Of a stretch of 64,000 nt of DNA, positions 46,540 through 55,412 are shown one piece after another. The position numbers were made by a program, and so were the translations under genes. Source of the DNA: UBA4644 sp034933145. Lineage in GTDB: Bacteria; Bacillota; Clostridia; Oscillospirales; Butyricicoccaceae. The DNA is taken from the NCBI GenBank assembly GCA_034933145.1, contig JAYFOA010000012.1, positions 48,985-112,984 on the forward strand, given 5' to 3'. The notes under the pieces are model-generated. The model did not search any database. It was given only the letters and a program-made list of their open reading frames with translations, and was not told the DNA's origin. The stretch's first letter is position 1. Each line of letters begins with the position of its first letter.

Positions 46540-46931
46540 TCAGATTCCTCCTATACTAATAAAAATTCTCTTTTCTTCCTTAAATATAACAAGTGTGAAA
46601 CCAAAAAGAAAATCAATAGAAATAATCGAGGGGATAAACGTTTCTTAACCAGCTTGTTTTCAGCGATGTAGCCCGACAGCAAAATAAGCCATGGCATGAA
46701 TTATGTCTAATTTCCCGAAAAATAATCTGTGCAAACTGCCTAACCGTCGCTCCACATGCGCGAGAGAAATATCCATTTATGCTTTATGCGAGCGAAGCAA
46801 AGCAAAAAGAAAAGCTGTGCAGCGGAGCTGCAAACGGCGCAGGTTTTTGCAGCTTTTAGAAAATGTGGCAGCAATGGGCACCACTAAGCCACAATTATAA
46901 AATTCCAGGTATCTCAGAAGGATAGAGAAAG
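46540..46931. other. Gene-poor stretch before the tRNA remnant
   Basis: No supported gene. A 65-codon plus frame (46703-46900) has neither a ribosome site nor family motifs. An imperfect stem with AAAAGCTG and CAGCTTTT arms spans 46811-46858. Confidence 0.4.
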
Positions 46932-46957
46932 CCCCTGAAGCCTAGTGCCTTCAGGGG
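46932..46957. terminator. Terminator belonging to the tRNA-Ser 3' remnant
   Basis: CCCCTGAAG pairs with CTTCAGGGG across 8 bases, directly 3' of the tRNA remnant in the minus direction and followed there by CTTTCTC. It looks like the original tRNA terminator. Confidence 0.6.
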
Positions 46958-46961
46958 TTTG

Positions 46962-47017
46962 TGGCGGAAGCGGTGGGATTCGAACCCACGAGCCCTTGCG
47001 GGCTACCTGAGTTCGAG
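46962..47017 (-). pseudogene. 3' half of a tRNA-Ser (CGA) gene
   Basis: Reading the minus strand 5' to 3': anticodon loop CTCGAAC, stem TCAGG, long variable arm (TAGCCCGCAAGGGCTC), T arm GTGGG-TTCGAAT-CCCAC, acceptor CGCTTCC, discriminator G and CCA. The 5' half is absent: the bases before the loop (TTTTATCG) cannot pair with TCAGG. The break falls exactly at the anticodon loop, a favoured integrase crossover point, so this is probably an attachment-site footprint. Confidence 0.8.
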
Positions 47018-47035
47018 CGATAAAAGAAAAACGTA

Positions 47036-47200
47036 AAGCTTTATATTGTCATGAAAAAAGGTGCTTTTTTGTTTAATTCGATACATTAGCTTTACCGTTT
47101 TATTATAAAGCCGCATAGGTCTATAAATCCTGATGCTTCTCTGTTCGGCACCATTCCGGCACCATGGAGGGTTATGTCACCATTCAAAAGTAAGCAACCT
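47036..47200 (+). repeat. About 160-bp dispersed repeat, copy 2
   Basis: Matches 23131-23289 through almost its whole length (blocks GAAAAAAGGTGCTTTTTTG, GCATAGGTCTATAAATCCT, CACCATTCCGGCAC). It lies between the tRNA-Ser remnant and the tRNA-derived direct repeat that opens the glycosylation island. Confidence 0.85.
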
Positions 47201-47204
47201 CCTG

Positions 47205-47300
47205 CCTCCGGGTTATGAGTGTTATCGTTGGTCTCTTTTAAAATCAGTGTAAATACTGCGTTTTTTAACCTAACCGGTTTCTATCATGCAATTACTGGCT
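47205..47300 (+). repeat. Direct repeat with tRNA anticodon fragment, left copy
   Basis: Begins CCTCCGGGTTATGAG, the complement of a CAT-anticodon loop and stem, and continues TGTTATC, then TCTTTTAAAATC, AATACTGCGTTTTTT and AACCTAA. The same blocks occur in order at 63027-63146. Only 15 bases of tRNA are left here. Together the two copies bracket the glycosylation genes. Confidence 0.75.
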
Positions 47301-47318
47301 TATATCAGGCGAACTGTA

Positions 47319-48548
47319 TTAATCATCCGTCCCAGTGCCGGCAATGGTATGACGAAGTTTCCATACACCATTTACCTTTTTCCACAGATGCGGAGATCTG
47401 AATTTGTCAGTCAGCTCATGTTTGAAGTACTCCGGATCGATTTCAAGATATTTCATAATTTCGTCAAAGTAACGGTCTGGGAACTCCCCGTCGAATTTTT
47501 TGACCAGTGCGATCCCCTCTTCACGTGTAAGGTGATGATTCCTGATTTCCTGGGAAGCATCATAGGTGGCGCGTCCGATCCCGAATTTAATAAATGTCGT
47601 ATAATAATGAAGGTCATCGATCTTGTCGTCAATGCTGTTATATTTGCTGTAGGTACCCTGTGTCCTGAAAGGACGGGCCTTAAAGCCGGTATTTTCAACA
47701 GCGTAATAGTAGACTTCCTGCGGCGTCCACTTTAGATAATAACCCAGATAGTGCACCTCAATTTTAGATTTCTCAAGATCTTCATATTTGGCAGGTAAAA
47801 ATGAAGCAAGATCAGACAATCTCAGATCATACTGATGGATGATGTCCTTGATTGAAACGCCTCCCAGATAAATATCCTCCAGGTGCTGATACGTATAGTA
47901 CGACCTATCCCGTAAAGACGTGGAATTGTCCGCAATCGGATTTCCGTATTCCGCTTCATTTTCCCCGTAAAATATGAGCGGGATATGATATTGGAGCGCG
48001 ATTTTCGGCGCAAGGTTTTTCTGCCCGAGAATAAATGTCTGGAACGGGTGAAACAAATTTTCAATCGCAAGTTTGGTCAATATCTTCATTGCACGGCCGT
48101 TGCGGTAGAAGCTGATGTTGTCAAAGCCGCCGACATCAATCCAGTTTTTAAAGTTTTGATAGCCGTAATCGGTATAAAGAATCGGAGGCCACGTCACCGT
48201 AAGGGGGTTCATTCCATATTTATATTTCAGTACATGGGCCTGGTATGCACTGTCTTTTCCGCCGCTGCCCGGAACAATACAGTCGTATGAGCCGTCGCTC
48301 TTCCTGTACTTTTCCAACAGATCCAACAATTCCTGCTCCCTCTTCGCCCAATCGATCCGATCTTTTTTCTCGGCTGTCCTGCATGCGTCACATACGCCGT
48401 CATCATCAATATGCAGCGTATTTTTTCTGCTTTCGATCCTATGCTTGAATTCGATTGACGATGAAGGCCTCTGGTTTGACATGACACAGTGTTTACAGAA
48501 CTGAACTTTTTGTGGAAGGCCGTAATAGGCTTCTAATTTTTCTTCCAT
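47319..48548 (-). CDS. N-acetyl sugar amidotransferase (WbpG/PseA-like)
   Basis: A 409-residue cytoplasmic enzyme of the family that turns an N-acetyl group of a nonulosonic or related sugar into acetamidino. An N-terminal zinc-type Cys cluster (CKHCVMSNQRP, then CDAC) precedes a PP-loop ATP-pyrophosphatase motif VPGSGGKDSAYQ (about 95). It is the last gene of the run neuD-B-C-A-hisF-hisH-wbpG, directly behind HisH/HisF-like genes that would supply ammonia, as in the Pseudomonas wbpG-hisH2-hisF2 set. Predicted product: an amidinated legionaminic acid. Confidence 0.88.
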   Translation of the reverse strand: MEEKLEAYYGLPQKVQFCKHCVMSNQRPSSSIEFKHRIESRKNTLHIDDDGVCDACRTAEKKDRIDWAKREQELLDLLEKYRKSDGSYDCIVPGSGGKDSAYQAHVLKYKYGMNPLTVTWPPILYTDYGYQNFKNWIDVGGFDNISFYRNGRAMKILTKLAIENLFHPFQTFILGQKNLAPKIALQYHIPLIFYGENEAEYGNPIADNSTSLRDRSYYTYQHLEDIYLGGVSIKDIIHQYDLRLSDLASFLPAKYEDLEKSKIEVHYLGYYLKWTPQEVYYYAVENTGFKARPFRTQGTYSKYNSIDDKIDDLHYYTTFIKFGIGRATYDASQEIRNHHLTREEGIALVKKFDGEFPDRYFDEIMKYLEIDPEYFKHELTDKFRSPHLWKKVNGVWKLRHTIAGTGTDD

Positions 48549-48583
48549 GCCAAGCGCTCCCTCTCATCTATCATTTTTCGATT

Positions 48584-49246
48584 TTAACAATTTCTATCGA
48601 TGATGTTTTTAAAGTTTCTGAGAATTTGAATTCCAGCCTGGCCGCTCTTTTCCGGATGAAATTGTGAGGCAAAAACATTATTCTTTTTTATGCTTGAGCA
48701 GAAACTCAACCCGCCGTATTCGGTCGTGCTCATGACATCCTCCGCATGATCCGGCACAGCATAAAAGGAATGAACAAAGTACATATATTCCCCGTTTGGG
48801 AGCAAATCCAATTCTGTTTTTTCCCAATCCTGCGAGGCCCTGTAAATTCGATTCCACGCTATTTGAGGAACTTTCACAATCCGCTCACCCGGCACAGCAT
48901 CAAAAACAAATTTTCTGACATGTCCGGGAATAATACAAAGCCCGCGATGCCTTCCGAATTCCTCGCTCTCGGTGAACAGCAGCTGCAAACCCAGGCAGAT
49001 TCCCATAAACGGCTTTCCGCTGCTCACAAACTCTTTAATCGGCTGTATGAGGTCCAGCCGGTCAAGATGATTCATCGCAACGCCGAATGCCCCGACGCCA
49101 GGCAAAATGGCTGCGGCGGCATTGGCCATTTTCTCCTTGTCGGAAGTAATTACGGACGGAAGACCAACGTATTGCAACGCATGCTGAACACTAAAAAGGT
49201 TGCTGATCTGATAATCAATAATGGCCACATATCCCGATCCGCTCAT
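48584..49246 (-). CDS. HisH-like glutamine amidotransferase for sugar amidination
   Basis: A 220-residue class I glutaminase. The catalytic Cys is in GKPFMGICLGLQLLF (about 85) and the His/Glu pair in SQFHPEKSG (about 195). It overlaps the HisF-like gene by ATGA. No other histidine genes are nearby, so it is probably a paralogue dedicated to ammonia supply for the WbpG-like enzyme and not to histidine synthesis. Confidence 0.87.
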   Translation of the reverse strand: MSGSGYVAIIDYQISNLFSVQHALQYVGLPSVITSDKEKMANAAAAILPGVGAFGVAMNHLDRLDLIQPIKEFVSSGKPFMGICLGLQLLFTESEEFGRHRGLCIIPGHVRKFVFDAVPGERIVKVPQIAWNRIYRASQDWEKTELDLLPNGEYMYFVHSFYAVPDHAEDVMSTTEYGGLSFCSSIKKNNVFASQFHPEKSGQAGIQILRNFKNIIDRNC

Positions 49247-50109
49247 CCTGTGGCCTCATTTCCATGATATCTGCATGGGACCAGATGATAAAACAGTTCT
49301 TTTTTTACCTCATCAACACTTGCCGGCTGAATTGGCGAGAACGCTTTCTTCTTTTGCAAAAACTCCGTATTTCCCTCATTTGCACAGGGAAACGGCCGAC
49401 CGGTATGCCTAATCGTCTCATAATGAAAAATCGAGGCGATGGCAACAGCATCTGCTCCGCCTTCCTCGATAACATCCCTTACGTGGCTGGGTTTTCCCGC
49501 CCCGCCATGCGCTATGACCGGGACAGAAACCGCCAACGACACCTTTTTTGTCAGTTCGAGATCATAACCTTCTCCGGTTCCTTCCCTGTCAACTGAAGTA
49601 ATGACAATTTCTCCCGCTCCCATTTCCTCTACCCTTTTGGCCCATGAAACGACTTCAATGCCGGTGGTTTCCCTTCCATTGTCGACATATGCGTAATAAT
49701 TTCCATCGGGATTCTTAATTGCCTCGATGGTTACGACAATCGTCGACGAGCCGAATATCCTGGATGCTTCCGTGATAAGGCCGGGATGATGAACCACAGC
49801 TGTGTTTAAAGAGACTTTGTCAGCGCCTGCCCGCAAGACCTCCCTAATGTCTGTGATGGAACGGATTCCACCGCCGACCGTCAACGGAATGAAGATCTCC
49901 CTTGCCGTCCGCGCGATGATATCCTTCAGGCTGTTTCTCTCGTAAAGACTCGCCACCACATCCATATACATCAGCTCATCGGCACCCGATTCATAATAAT
50001 ACCTTGCAAAATCTTCCGGCCTGCCAAGCACTCTGAGTCCTTCCAGATGGATGCCCTTTACAAGATTCGGTCCTTTGATATCGAGACGCGCAATCACCCG
50101 ATGAATCAT
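49243..50109 (-). CDS. HisF-like ammonia-channelling synthase subunit
   Basis: A 288-residue (beta/alpha)8 protein related to imidazole glycerol phosphate synthase HisF. Motifs include VIARLDIKGPNLVKGIHLEG at the start, PLTVGGGIRS and PVIAHGGAGKPSH. The N-terminal catalytic position differs from HisF (ARLDIKG against the usual ACLDVK.G), and a C-terminal extension of about 40 residues goes beyond the usual 250. Its place between a CMP-sugar synthetase and a HisH-like gene supports a role in acetamidino-sugar formation. Confidence 0.86.
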   Translation of the reverse strand: MIHRVIARLDIKGPNLVKGIHLEGLRVLGRPEDFARYYYESGADELMYMDVVASLYERNSLKDIIARTAREIFIPLTVGGGIRSITDIREVLRAGADKVSLNTAVVHHPGLITEASRIFGSSTIVVTIEAIKNPDGNYYAYVDNGRETTGIEVVSWAKRVEEMGAGEIVITSVDREGTGEGYDLELTKKVSLAVSVPVIAHGGAGKPSHVRDVIEEGGADAVAIASIFHYETIRHTGRPFPCANEGNTEFLQKKKAFSPIQPASVDEVKKELFYHLVPCRYHGNEATG

Positions 50110-50160
50110 TCCAATATCCTTTCAGCAAAAAATGAATTAATCGTTTGGTCATGCATAGCC

Positions 50161-50862
50161 CTACTCGTATCTCTTCGCTAAAGCCTCGGCAATAATAAAA
50201 TCATATTCCGTATCAATATCGACGGATCTTTCCTTCGGCATAATGTATGCATAGGAACGGCAATGGAAAATGTCCCGGGATTTTTTTAAATAATCCACCC
50301 GAACGAGATAAATCGCGCCGTTGATCCTATAATAGACCGGCATCCGCTGTCTGGGGACATTTTTGATTTCATCCTGAATAAAGTTCTTCATCGACTGATT
50401 CTGCGGCAGCTTATTACACCAAAGAACGGAATGATCCGTCTCGCAAACGGATATGATGGAATCAGCCGTCAATTGCTCCGACAAACGGAGAGAATCCACA
50501 ATATCCTGTGACTTTCTGAGCGGTGAAGTCGGCTGCAACAATAATACATATTCAAAAACTTTACCCATCATCTCATAATTTTTCAGCGCCTCAATCACAC
50601 ATTCCCAAGAGGATGACTGCTCCCTGGCAAGCGCCTCTGACCTTAAAAACGGCACACTTGCGCCGCTTGCTTTTGCTATATAGGCGTATTGGGGGGAATT
50701 GGTGGACACAAATATCTCATCAACCACACCTGAATTACGCGCCGCTTCTATGCTATAGGACAAAAGCGGCTTCCCATTGAAAAGCAGGATATTCTTGTCG
50801 GGCAGTCCTTTTGAACCGCTGCGGGCTGGGATAACAGCAAGAACTCTTTTCCCGTTGTACAT
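50161..50862 (-). CDS. legF: CMP-legionaminic acid synthase (NeuA/LegF-like)
   Basis: A 233-residue cytidylyltransferase that activates the nonulosonate with CTP. The start is set at the ATG at 50862 (MYNGKRVLAVIPARSGSKGL), with GGGG upstream; a longer frame adds 7 residues. The nucleotide-binding signature is IPARSGSKGLPDKN, with QPTSPLR (about 110) and a metal-binding DIDTEYDF near the end. It is downstream of the NeuC-like gene in the same direction. Confidence 0.88.
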   Translation of the reverse strand: MYNGKRVLAVIPARSGSKGLPDKNILLFNGKPLLSYSIEAARNSGVVDEIFVSTNSPQYAYIAKASGASVPFLRSEALAREQSSSWECVIEALKNYEMMGKVFEYVLLLQPTSPLRKSQDIVDSLRLSEQLTADSIISVCETDHSVLWCNKLPQNQSMKNFIQDEIKNVPRQRMPVYYRINGAIYLVRVDYLKKSRDIFHCRSYAYIMPKERSVDIDTEYDFIIAEALAKRYE

Positions 50863-50932
50863 AAAATCATCCCCAGTAATCAAGCGGCGTTTCCCTTTCC
50901 GATTTTTAACTTAAAAAGGATACGTTCATGCC

Positions 50933-52096
50933 TTACGTCAAGTCATAAAAGCTCTTTTTCAGATTGATTGTATCCTTTTCCAGAAATTCTTTTATGGTGC
51001 CTAATATTTTGCCGGATACGTCTCCGCCGCCGTAAGGCGGTGTCATCCGCTTAATCTTGCATTTGAATCCCTCCGAAAGGGCAAGCTTCATACTACACAG
51101 AATGTCCTTTTGTACCGGGTCACATGAAATAACGGATTCGGCACAGATTCTTCCCTTTTGCCGTTCTCCGATATTGATGGCCGGTTTTCGAAAGGCGGGC
51201 GCCTCAATGATGCCGCTGGACGAATTTCCGATTACCATTTCACAGGATTGCAGCGCCGACAGATAGCGCAGCACGCCCAGAGAAGCAACGCCCAACGTAT
51301 TCTCCCGGCCTTTACAATATTCGTCAATCATTCTGTTTATAATTTGACCGTTTGCGTCCGCGTTTGCTTTTGTAATCACGTAATGCATATCCGGCATTTC
51401 ATCCAGTGCGGAAAGAAGCTCAGAAAACTGGCCGCCTGCCGTATCGTTTTCCATTGTCGCGGGATGAAATGTGACAAGGCAAAATGGCTTACATAAATTA
51501 AAATGAAGCCGACACGACAGTTCCTCTTTCGAAAGAAGCTTGAAACGCTCGGCATTTTCAACGCCAAGCGAACCGACATTGAAAACCCGTTCCGGTGATT
51601 CTCCCATCTGGATAACCCGTTTTCTGTACTGCTCAGTAGAGGTGAAATGCAGGTAGCTCATTTTTGTAATAGAATGCCGAAAAAACTCATCCAGGGCCCC
51701 TTCGGTAGATTCTCCGCCATAAATATGCGCGATTGGTATGTGGGCTACCGCCGCGGCCGTCGCGGCGGCGAATATCTCGAACCGATCGCCTAAAACAATC
51801 AGGAGATCAGGTTTTGATGCGGAAAAATATTCCGCAAAACGAATCATGCCGACTCCAATGGCTTTTGACATCGCCTCGTTGCTGTCGCCGTCCTGTAACA
51901 TCTCAATTTTTGCGTGAATCGGATAGCCGTCTTCTTCAATTTCCCTGTAGGTAAGGCCGAATTTTTCCGACAAATGCATTCCGGTCACGGCAATCTGAAG
52001 ATCAAGGGTGTTGTCACTTCGCATCTTACTAATCAAGGGACAAAGCAGGCCGTATTCCGCTCTGGATCCCGTAACAACACAGATATTTTTTCTCAT
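50933..52096 (-). CDS. legG: Hydrolysing sugar-nucleotide 2-epimerase (NeuC/LegG-like)
   Basis: A 387-residue GT-B-fold enzyme. Motifs are VVTGSRAEYGLLCPL at the start, VLGDRFEIFAAATAA, HIYGGESTEGALDEFFRHSI and NSSSGIIEAPAF. In the legionaminic route LegG removes GDP while inverting C2 of the 2,4-diacetamido sugar. It overlaps the synthase gene by ATGA. Confidence 0.9.
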   Translation of the reverse strand: MRKNICVVTGSRAEYGLLCPLISKMRSDNTLDLQIAVTGMHLSEKFGLTYREIEEDGYPIHAKIEMLQDGDSNEAMSKAIGVGMIRFAEYFSASKPDLLIVLGDRFEIFAAATAAAVAHIPIAHIYGGESTEGALDEFFRHSITKMSYLHFTSTEQYRKRVIQMGESPERVFNVGSLGVENAERFKLLSKEELSCRLHFNLCKPFCLVTFHPATMENDTAGGQFSELLSALDEMPDMHYVITKANADANGQIINRMIDEYCKGRENTLGVASLGVLRYLSALQSCEMVIGNSSSGIIEAPAFRKPAINIGERQKGRICAESVISCDPVQKDILCSMKLALSEGFKCKIKRMTPPYGGGDVSGKILGTIKEFLEKDTINLKKSFYDLT

Positions 52097-53091
52097 AGCT
52101 CAATCAATTCGTCTATGGCAAAATTCCTGATAGCGCGGCTTCCAAGCACTTCAAACCACCTCATGGGAGAGATCCCGTTTCCAGGCCTTTTTACGGTAAT
52201 ATTTTTCTCCGTCAGCGTTTCCCCGGCGTAGATCGCTTGTTTTGCCACAATACTCTTTCTGACGATTTCAAGATTGCAGCGCTCCGATTCCGTAACGCGT
52301 TTTTGGCCGTCTCCCAATGCTGCTTCAATATGTCTTATGGATGTAATCATCTCTTTCAGCTCCAGAGGTTCAAGGCTTGCCTTATGATCAGGTCCCTGCA
52401 TATCCCGGCTGATTGTAAAGTGCTTTTCTATCACATCCGCGCCAAGTGCCGCCGCCGCTATCGGCACTTCTGTCCCCAGCGTATGATCAGAGTAACCAAC
52501 CCTTAGCTGAAACTCTTTTTTCATCGTGAGCATCGCCTGGAGATTTACATCAGAAAAAGGAGTGGGATACTGTGTATTGCAATGCAGCAGCGTAAGATCT
52601 TTCACTCCATTCAAAGCCAATACGTTTACCGCGGATCTTATCTCTTCGGTCCCGCACATTCCGGTCGAGAGAATAACCGGCTTTTTTAAGCGCGCTATTT
52701 TGATCAGATGAGGAAGATCTGTGATTTCTCCGGACGGAATTTTATAGATTGGCATATCCATGGACGCAAGAAAATCAATGCTCTCAAAATCAAACGGCGT
52801 GGCCAAAAACATAATTTTCTTTTCATCGCAGTAAGCTTTCAGTTTAAGAAACTCCCTGTCAGAGAGCGCGAGCTTTTTTAGCATATCCAGTTGATTCCCG
52901 TCTTTACCGGTTCCCGCTTTTTGATATTCGGCTTTTTGCGCATATTTTGTCAGCAGCTTCTCAGGCTTGAAGATCTGGAATTTTACCGCGTCGGCACCGG
53001 CTTCTGAGGCAATACGAACTAATTTTCTTGCGTTTTCAAGGCTTCCGTTATGATTCACGCCCGCTTCCGCGATCATAAGAATTTTATCCAT
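52093..53091 (-). CDS. legI: Legionaminic acid synthase (NeuB/LegI-like)
   Basis: A 332-residue PEP-condensing enzyme that joins phosphoenolpyruvate to the 6-deoxy-mannosamine-type sugar. TIM-barrel motifs are MIAEAGVNHNGS, PSGEITDLP, LLHCNTQYPTP, GYSDHTLG and EKHFTISRDMQGPDHKAS. A C-terminal SAF (antifreeze-like) domain starts near residue 275 (AKQAIYAGETLTEKNI). It overlaps the acetyltransferase gene by 8 bases. Confidence 0.93.
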   Translation of the reverse strand: MDKILMIAEAGVNHNGSLENARKLVRIASEAGADAVKFQIFKPEKLLTKYAQKAEYQKAGTGKDGNQLDMLKKLALSDREFLKLKAYCDEKKIMFLATPFDFESIDFLASMDMPIYKIPSGEITDLPHLIKIARLKKPVILSTGMCGTEEIRSAVNVLALNGVKDLTLLHCNTQYPTPFSDVNLQAMLTMKKEFQLRVGYSDHTLGTEVPIAAAALGADVIEKHFTISRDMQGPDHKASLEPLELKEMITSIRHIEAALGDGQKRVTESERCNLEIVRKSIVAKQAIYAGETLTEKNITVKRPGNGISPMRWFEVLGSRAIRNFAIDELIEL

Positions 53092-53728
53092 GATAACCGA
53101 CCCTTCTGCATGGATTCCCGTATGCGATGATATGATCCTGCAAAGGATCCACCACGTTGCTTTGAGCGCCGATTAGCGAATGGTCTCCTATGACAATTCC
53201 GTTCTTAACCGTCGCATTCGCGCCGATATGAGTATGTTTTCCGATTGTGACATCCCCGCAAAGGACGGCTCCGGGAGAAATATGTGCAAATTCGCCGATC
53301 CTGCAGGAATGCTCCACGATCGCTCCGGTATTAATAATCGCCATCGCTTTTATTTCTGTCCCCGCGTTGACCGAAGCATTCCTTCCGATATATACTCCTT
53401 CAGACAGATCGGCGTAGCCACTGACGTTCGCGGATTTGTCTATAACCGCGGGCAAAAGAAACCCGATTTTTTTTAATTTGATAAACAGCCTTTCCCTGAC
53501 GGATGTATTTCCTACGCTCCCCACCGTCACAAAAGCATACTTTACGCCGCTTTGATAGTATTTTTCGAGAAAGGAATCGTCTCCGATTATGTCAAAGCCC
53601 AATATTGTCTTTCGCGTATACTCTTCGGCTTCCGTAATGCCGACAATTCTATAAACGCCTTGCGAAAGGATACTGTCGATTACGCAAAGCGCATGTCCGC
53701 CTGCGCCGGCAAGGATGATTTCCTTCAT
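53084..53728 (-). CDS. legH: Sugar O/N-acetyltransferase (NeuD/PglD/LegH-like)
   Basis: A 214-residue left-handed beta-helix acyltransferase. The N-terminal Rossmann-like domain (LAGAGGHALCVIDSI) is typical of PglD/NeuD, and hexapeptide repeats follow (VEHSCRIGEFAHISPGAVL, GANATVKNG). In the legionaminic pathway it would acetylate the 4-amino group using acetyl-CoA. It is first in the downstream half-operon. Confidence 0.88.
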   Translation of the reverse strand: MKEIILAGAGGHALCVIDSILSQGVYRIVGITEAEEYTRKTILGFDIIGDDSFLEKYYQSGVKYAFVTVGSVGNTSVRERLFIKLKKIGFLLPAVIDKSANVSGYADLSEGVYIGRNASVNAGTEIKAMAIINTGAIVEHSCRIGEFAHISPGAVLCGDVTIGKHTHIGANATVKNGIVIGDHSLIGAQSNVVDPLQDHIIAYGNPCRRVGYHG

Positions 53729-53847
53729 GATTTTGAGCCACCCGTTTTCGTTCTTCAGGGTTAGAAAAGCGTATCATTAAAAAATATATGTGGGTGGGGC
53801 GTGCCATATGATAGAGCTAAACTGGAATTGCTGTAGGGAGATGGTAA

Positions 53848-53879
53848 AAAAAGAGCCGCCATTGCGGACGGCTCTTTTT
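53848..53879. terminator. Terminator after the small DUF4183 gene
   Basis: AAAAAGAGCCG pairs with CGGCTCTTTTT. The U-tract is good on the minus strand. It divides the nonulosonate genes into two transcription units. Confidence 0.85.
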
Positions 53880-53892
53880 GTGATTGCTGTGA

Positions 53893-54264
53893 TTAGGGAA
53901 TAGCGAATGTCGTGGTCGTCGACATGGCCGCAGAGGCATTATAGGTCTGCAGGGAAATAGGTGCGTTGGCGTCCAACGTAATAGCGCTGGATGCAACAAT
54001 ATTAACAGAACCTGAGTTTATCACATAAATGCCCGGCTGCTGCAAAACGCCCTGAATAAACAGGCTGTTAGAAGCCGCATCGGTTACAAAAGCATCCGTC
54101 GTACCACCATCACTGGTAACCCAGCTTCCCACTGAAAGCACATAGGACTCACTCGCAGAAATAACGAAACCAGTATCGGTAAACGTATAAAAATACTGAT
54201 GCACATCTTGTGTCGTCTCTATCGCAGGTACCTGACCGGCCAATTTAAAAAGCTGTAAAGCCAT
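53893..54264 (-). CDS. DUF4183-like surface protein, single unit
   Basis: A 123-residue protein, mostly beta strand and rich in Ser/Thr/Ala. The ATG at 54264 (MALQLFKLAGQVPAIET) follows AAGGAG by 8 bases. The block NSLFIQGVLQQPGIYVIN ... ANAPISLQTYN matches the DUF4183 pattern (F.NGVLQP..Y.V...L......P..API.L). Such proteins occur in spore-formers, often as repeats. Its place at the end of the Maf/GT2 operon makes it a candidate glycoprotein substrate. Confidence 0.72.
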   Translation of the reverse strand: MALQLFKLAGQVPAIETTQDVHQYFYTFTDTGFVISASESYVLSVGSWVTSDGGTTDAFVTDAASNSLFIQGVLQQPGIYVINSGSVNIVASSAITLDANAPISLQTYNASAAMSTTTTFAIP

Positions 54265-54401
54265 TGTTTTTCTCCTTTCCGCAAAAGTCTCTGCGGAGCC
54301 GTCCGCAAATGACATTACGGGTGAAGCTGCCCAACAAATTCAGCGGCGGATTCGCATCACACTAATATTATATGTCGCCGCGCAGCATCAGTGATAAAAG
54401 C

Positions 54402-55412
54402 CTAACGCGGAGCAGCCTCCCAAGGCTTTGCGCCGGGGTCGCTCCGCAGTTTTTCAATCGCTCTTTCAATATCGTGAATGCCTGTCTCCGGCCGAGGCAC
54501 ACAGACGGCGGGGCGCTTTTGCCGGACAAGGCATGTCTCCAGAAGCTGGAGCGCCTGTGCGGTTTTATTCAGTTTTGCATACAGCTCCGCGCGCAGGAAT
54601 TGAATATCTGTATAAAAGGGAAAGAGCAATTCGCCCTCGGCCAGCAGTTCTTCCGCCACGTCATACCTTTCGAGTGCCAGAAAACAGATTGCAAGGCATT
54701 GATACATATGCGGCGTATAAAGATACCCTCCGCAAACGGCGCGGCGCGCAAGCTCAAGCGACGCGGCACTCTCTTTGTACTTGCCGGCGTTCAGCAGCAG
54801 AACACCCTTTACATAGCGCAGGTAGCCGTCCTGCGGGCGCTCCTCAATATCCTTCTGCAAAAGTCTGATCCGCTCTTTTGCCTGCCATTCGGCGCCTTTC
54901 CCGAGGCGCGCGATGCGAAGGCCGCAGTTCTTGAGGGAATAAAGCTCCTCATCCGGTATGTATGCAAAGGAGCGGTAGCAAAAACGGTAATCCGCCCGGT
55001 TGCGCAGCAGGCGAAGGCTCTGCGTCGGCAAAGGCACGGCGCCTTTTTCCTGCCCGTCATCCACTTCAACGAGGTAGGCTTCCGCAGTGGGATTTTGCAA
55101 AAGAAGCTTCAGTTCCTGTAACTGCTCGCGCGCGATCGTCTCAGTTGCTTCCAGAAAAAGCACCCATTCGCCGGACGCGCGCTCCATACAGAAATTTCTG
55201 ATCCTGCTGAAGTCGTCCTCCCACGCCGGGGTGTATACCGCAGCGCCCGCCCGCCGCGCAAGATCCGCTGTACCATCTTTGGAGCCAAGGTCCGCTACGA
55301 TCGCCTCGTCGGCGATTCCATTCAGCGCTTTCAGGCAGGCCGGAAGAAACGATTCCTCATCTTTTGTAATCACGCAAAGGCTCAACTGCTTTTGTGCCGT
55401 CATCGCTTTCAC
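54402..55412 (-). CDS. GT2-like glycosyltransferase with TPR tail, altered DxD
   Basis: A 336-residue protein starting at GTG 55412, which overlaps the maf stop (GTGA); an ATG at 55403 is a possible alternative. The N-terminal GT-A domain resembles SunS-like family 2 transferases (LSLCVITKDEESFLPACL, DLGSKDGTADLARR, RNFCMERASGEW). The usual metal-binding DAD/DxD after that motif reads FLEATET, and the usual DTGS is DLGS. Residues about 185-310 are TPR-like helices. It may be a catalytically altered transferase or partner for Maf. Confidence 0.78.
   Translation of the reverse strand: MKAMTAQKQLSLCVITKDEESFLPACLKALNGIADEAIVADLGSKDGTADLARRAGAAVYTPAWEDDFSRIRNFCMERASGEWVLFLEATETIAREQLQELKLLLQNPTAEAYLVEVDDGQEKGAVPLPTQSLRLLRNRADYRFCYRSFAYIPDEELYSLKNCGLRIARLGKGAEWQAKERIRLLQKDIEERPQDGYLRYVKGVLLLNAGKYKESAASLELARRAVCGGYLYTPHMYQCLAICFLALERYDVAEELLAEGELLFPFYTDIQFLRAELYAKLNKTAQALQLLETCLVRQKRPAVCVPRPETGIHDIERAIEKLRSDPGAKPWEAAPR

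Noticed and set aside
46703..46900. A 65-codon basic plus-strand frame
   Set aside because: No ribosome binding site, no recognisable domain, and it includes a hairpin region.
46962..47017. A functional tRNA-Ser gene
   Set aside because: Only the 3' half from the anticodon loop onward is present; the 5' acceptor, D arm and 5' anticodon stem are absent. The same applies to the CAT-anticodon remnant at 62997-63041.
48584..50109. A histidine biosynthesis operon (hisH-hisF)
   Set aside because: No hisA, hisG, hisD or hisI nearby; the pair lies between legF and a WbpG-like gene, and the HisF-like protein has an altered N-terminal catalytic motif and a C-terminal extension.
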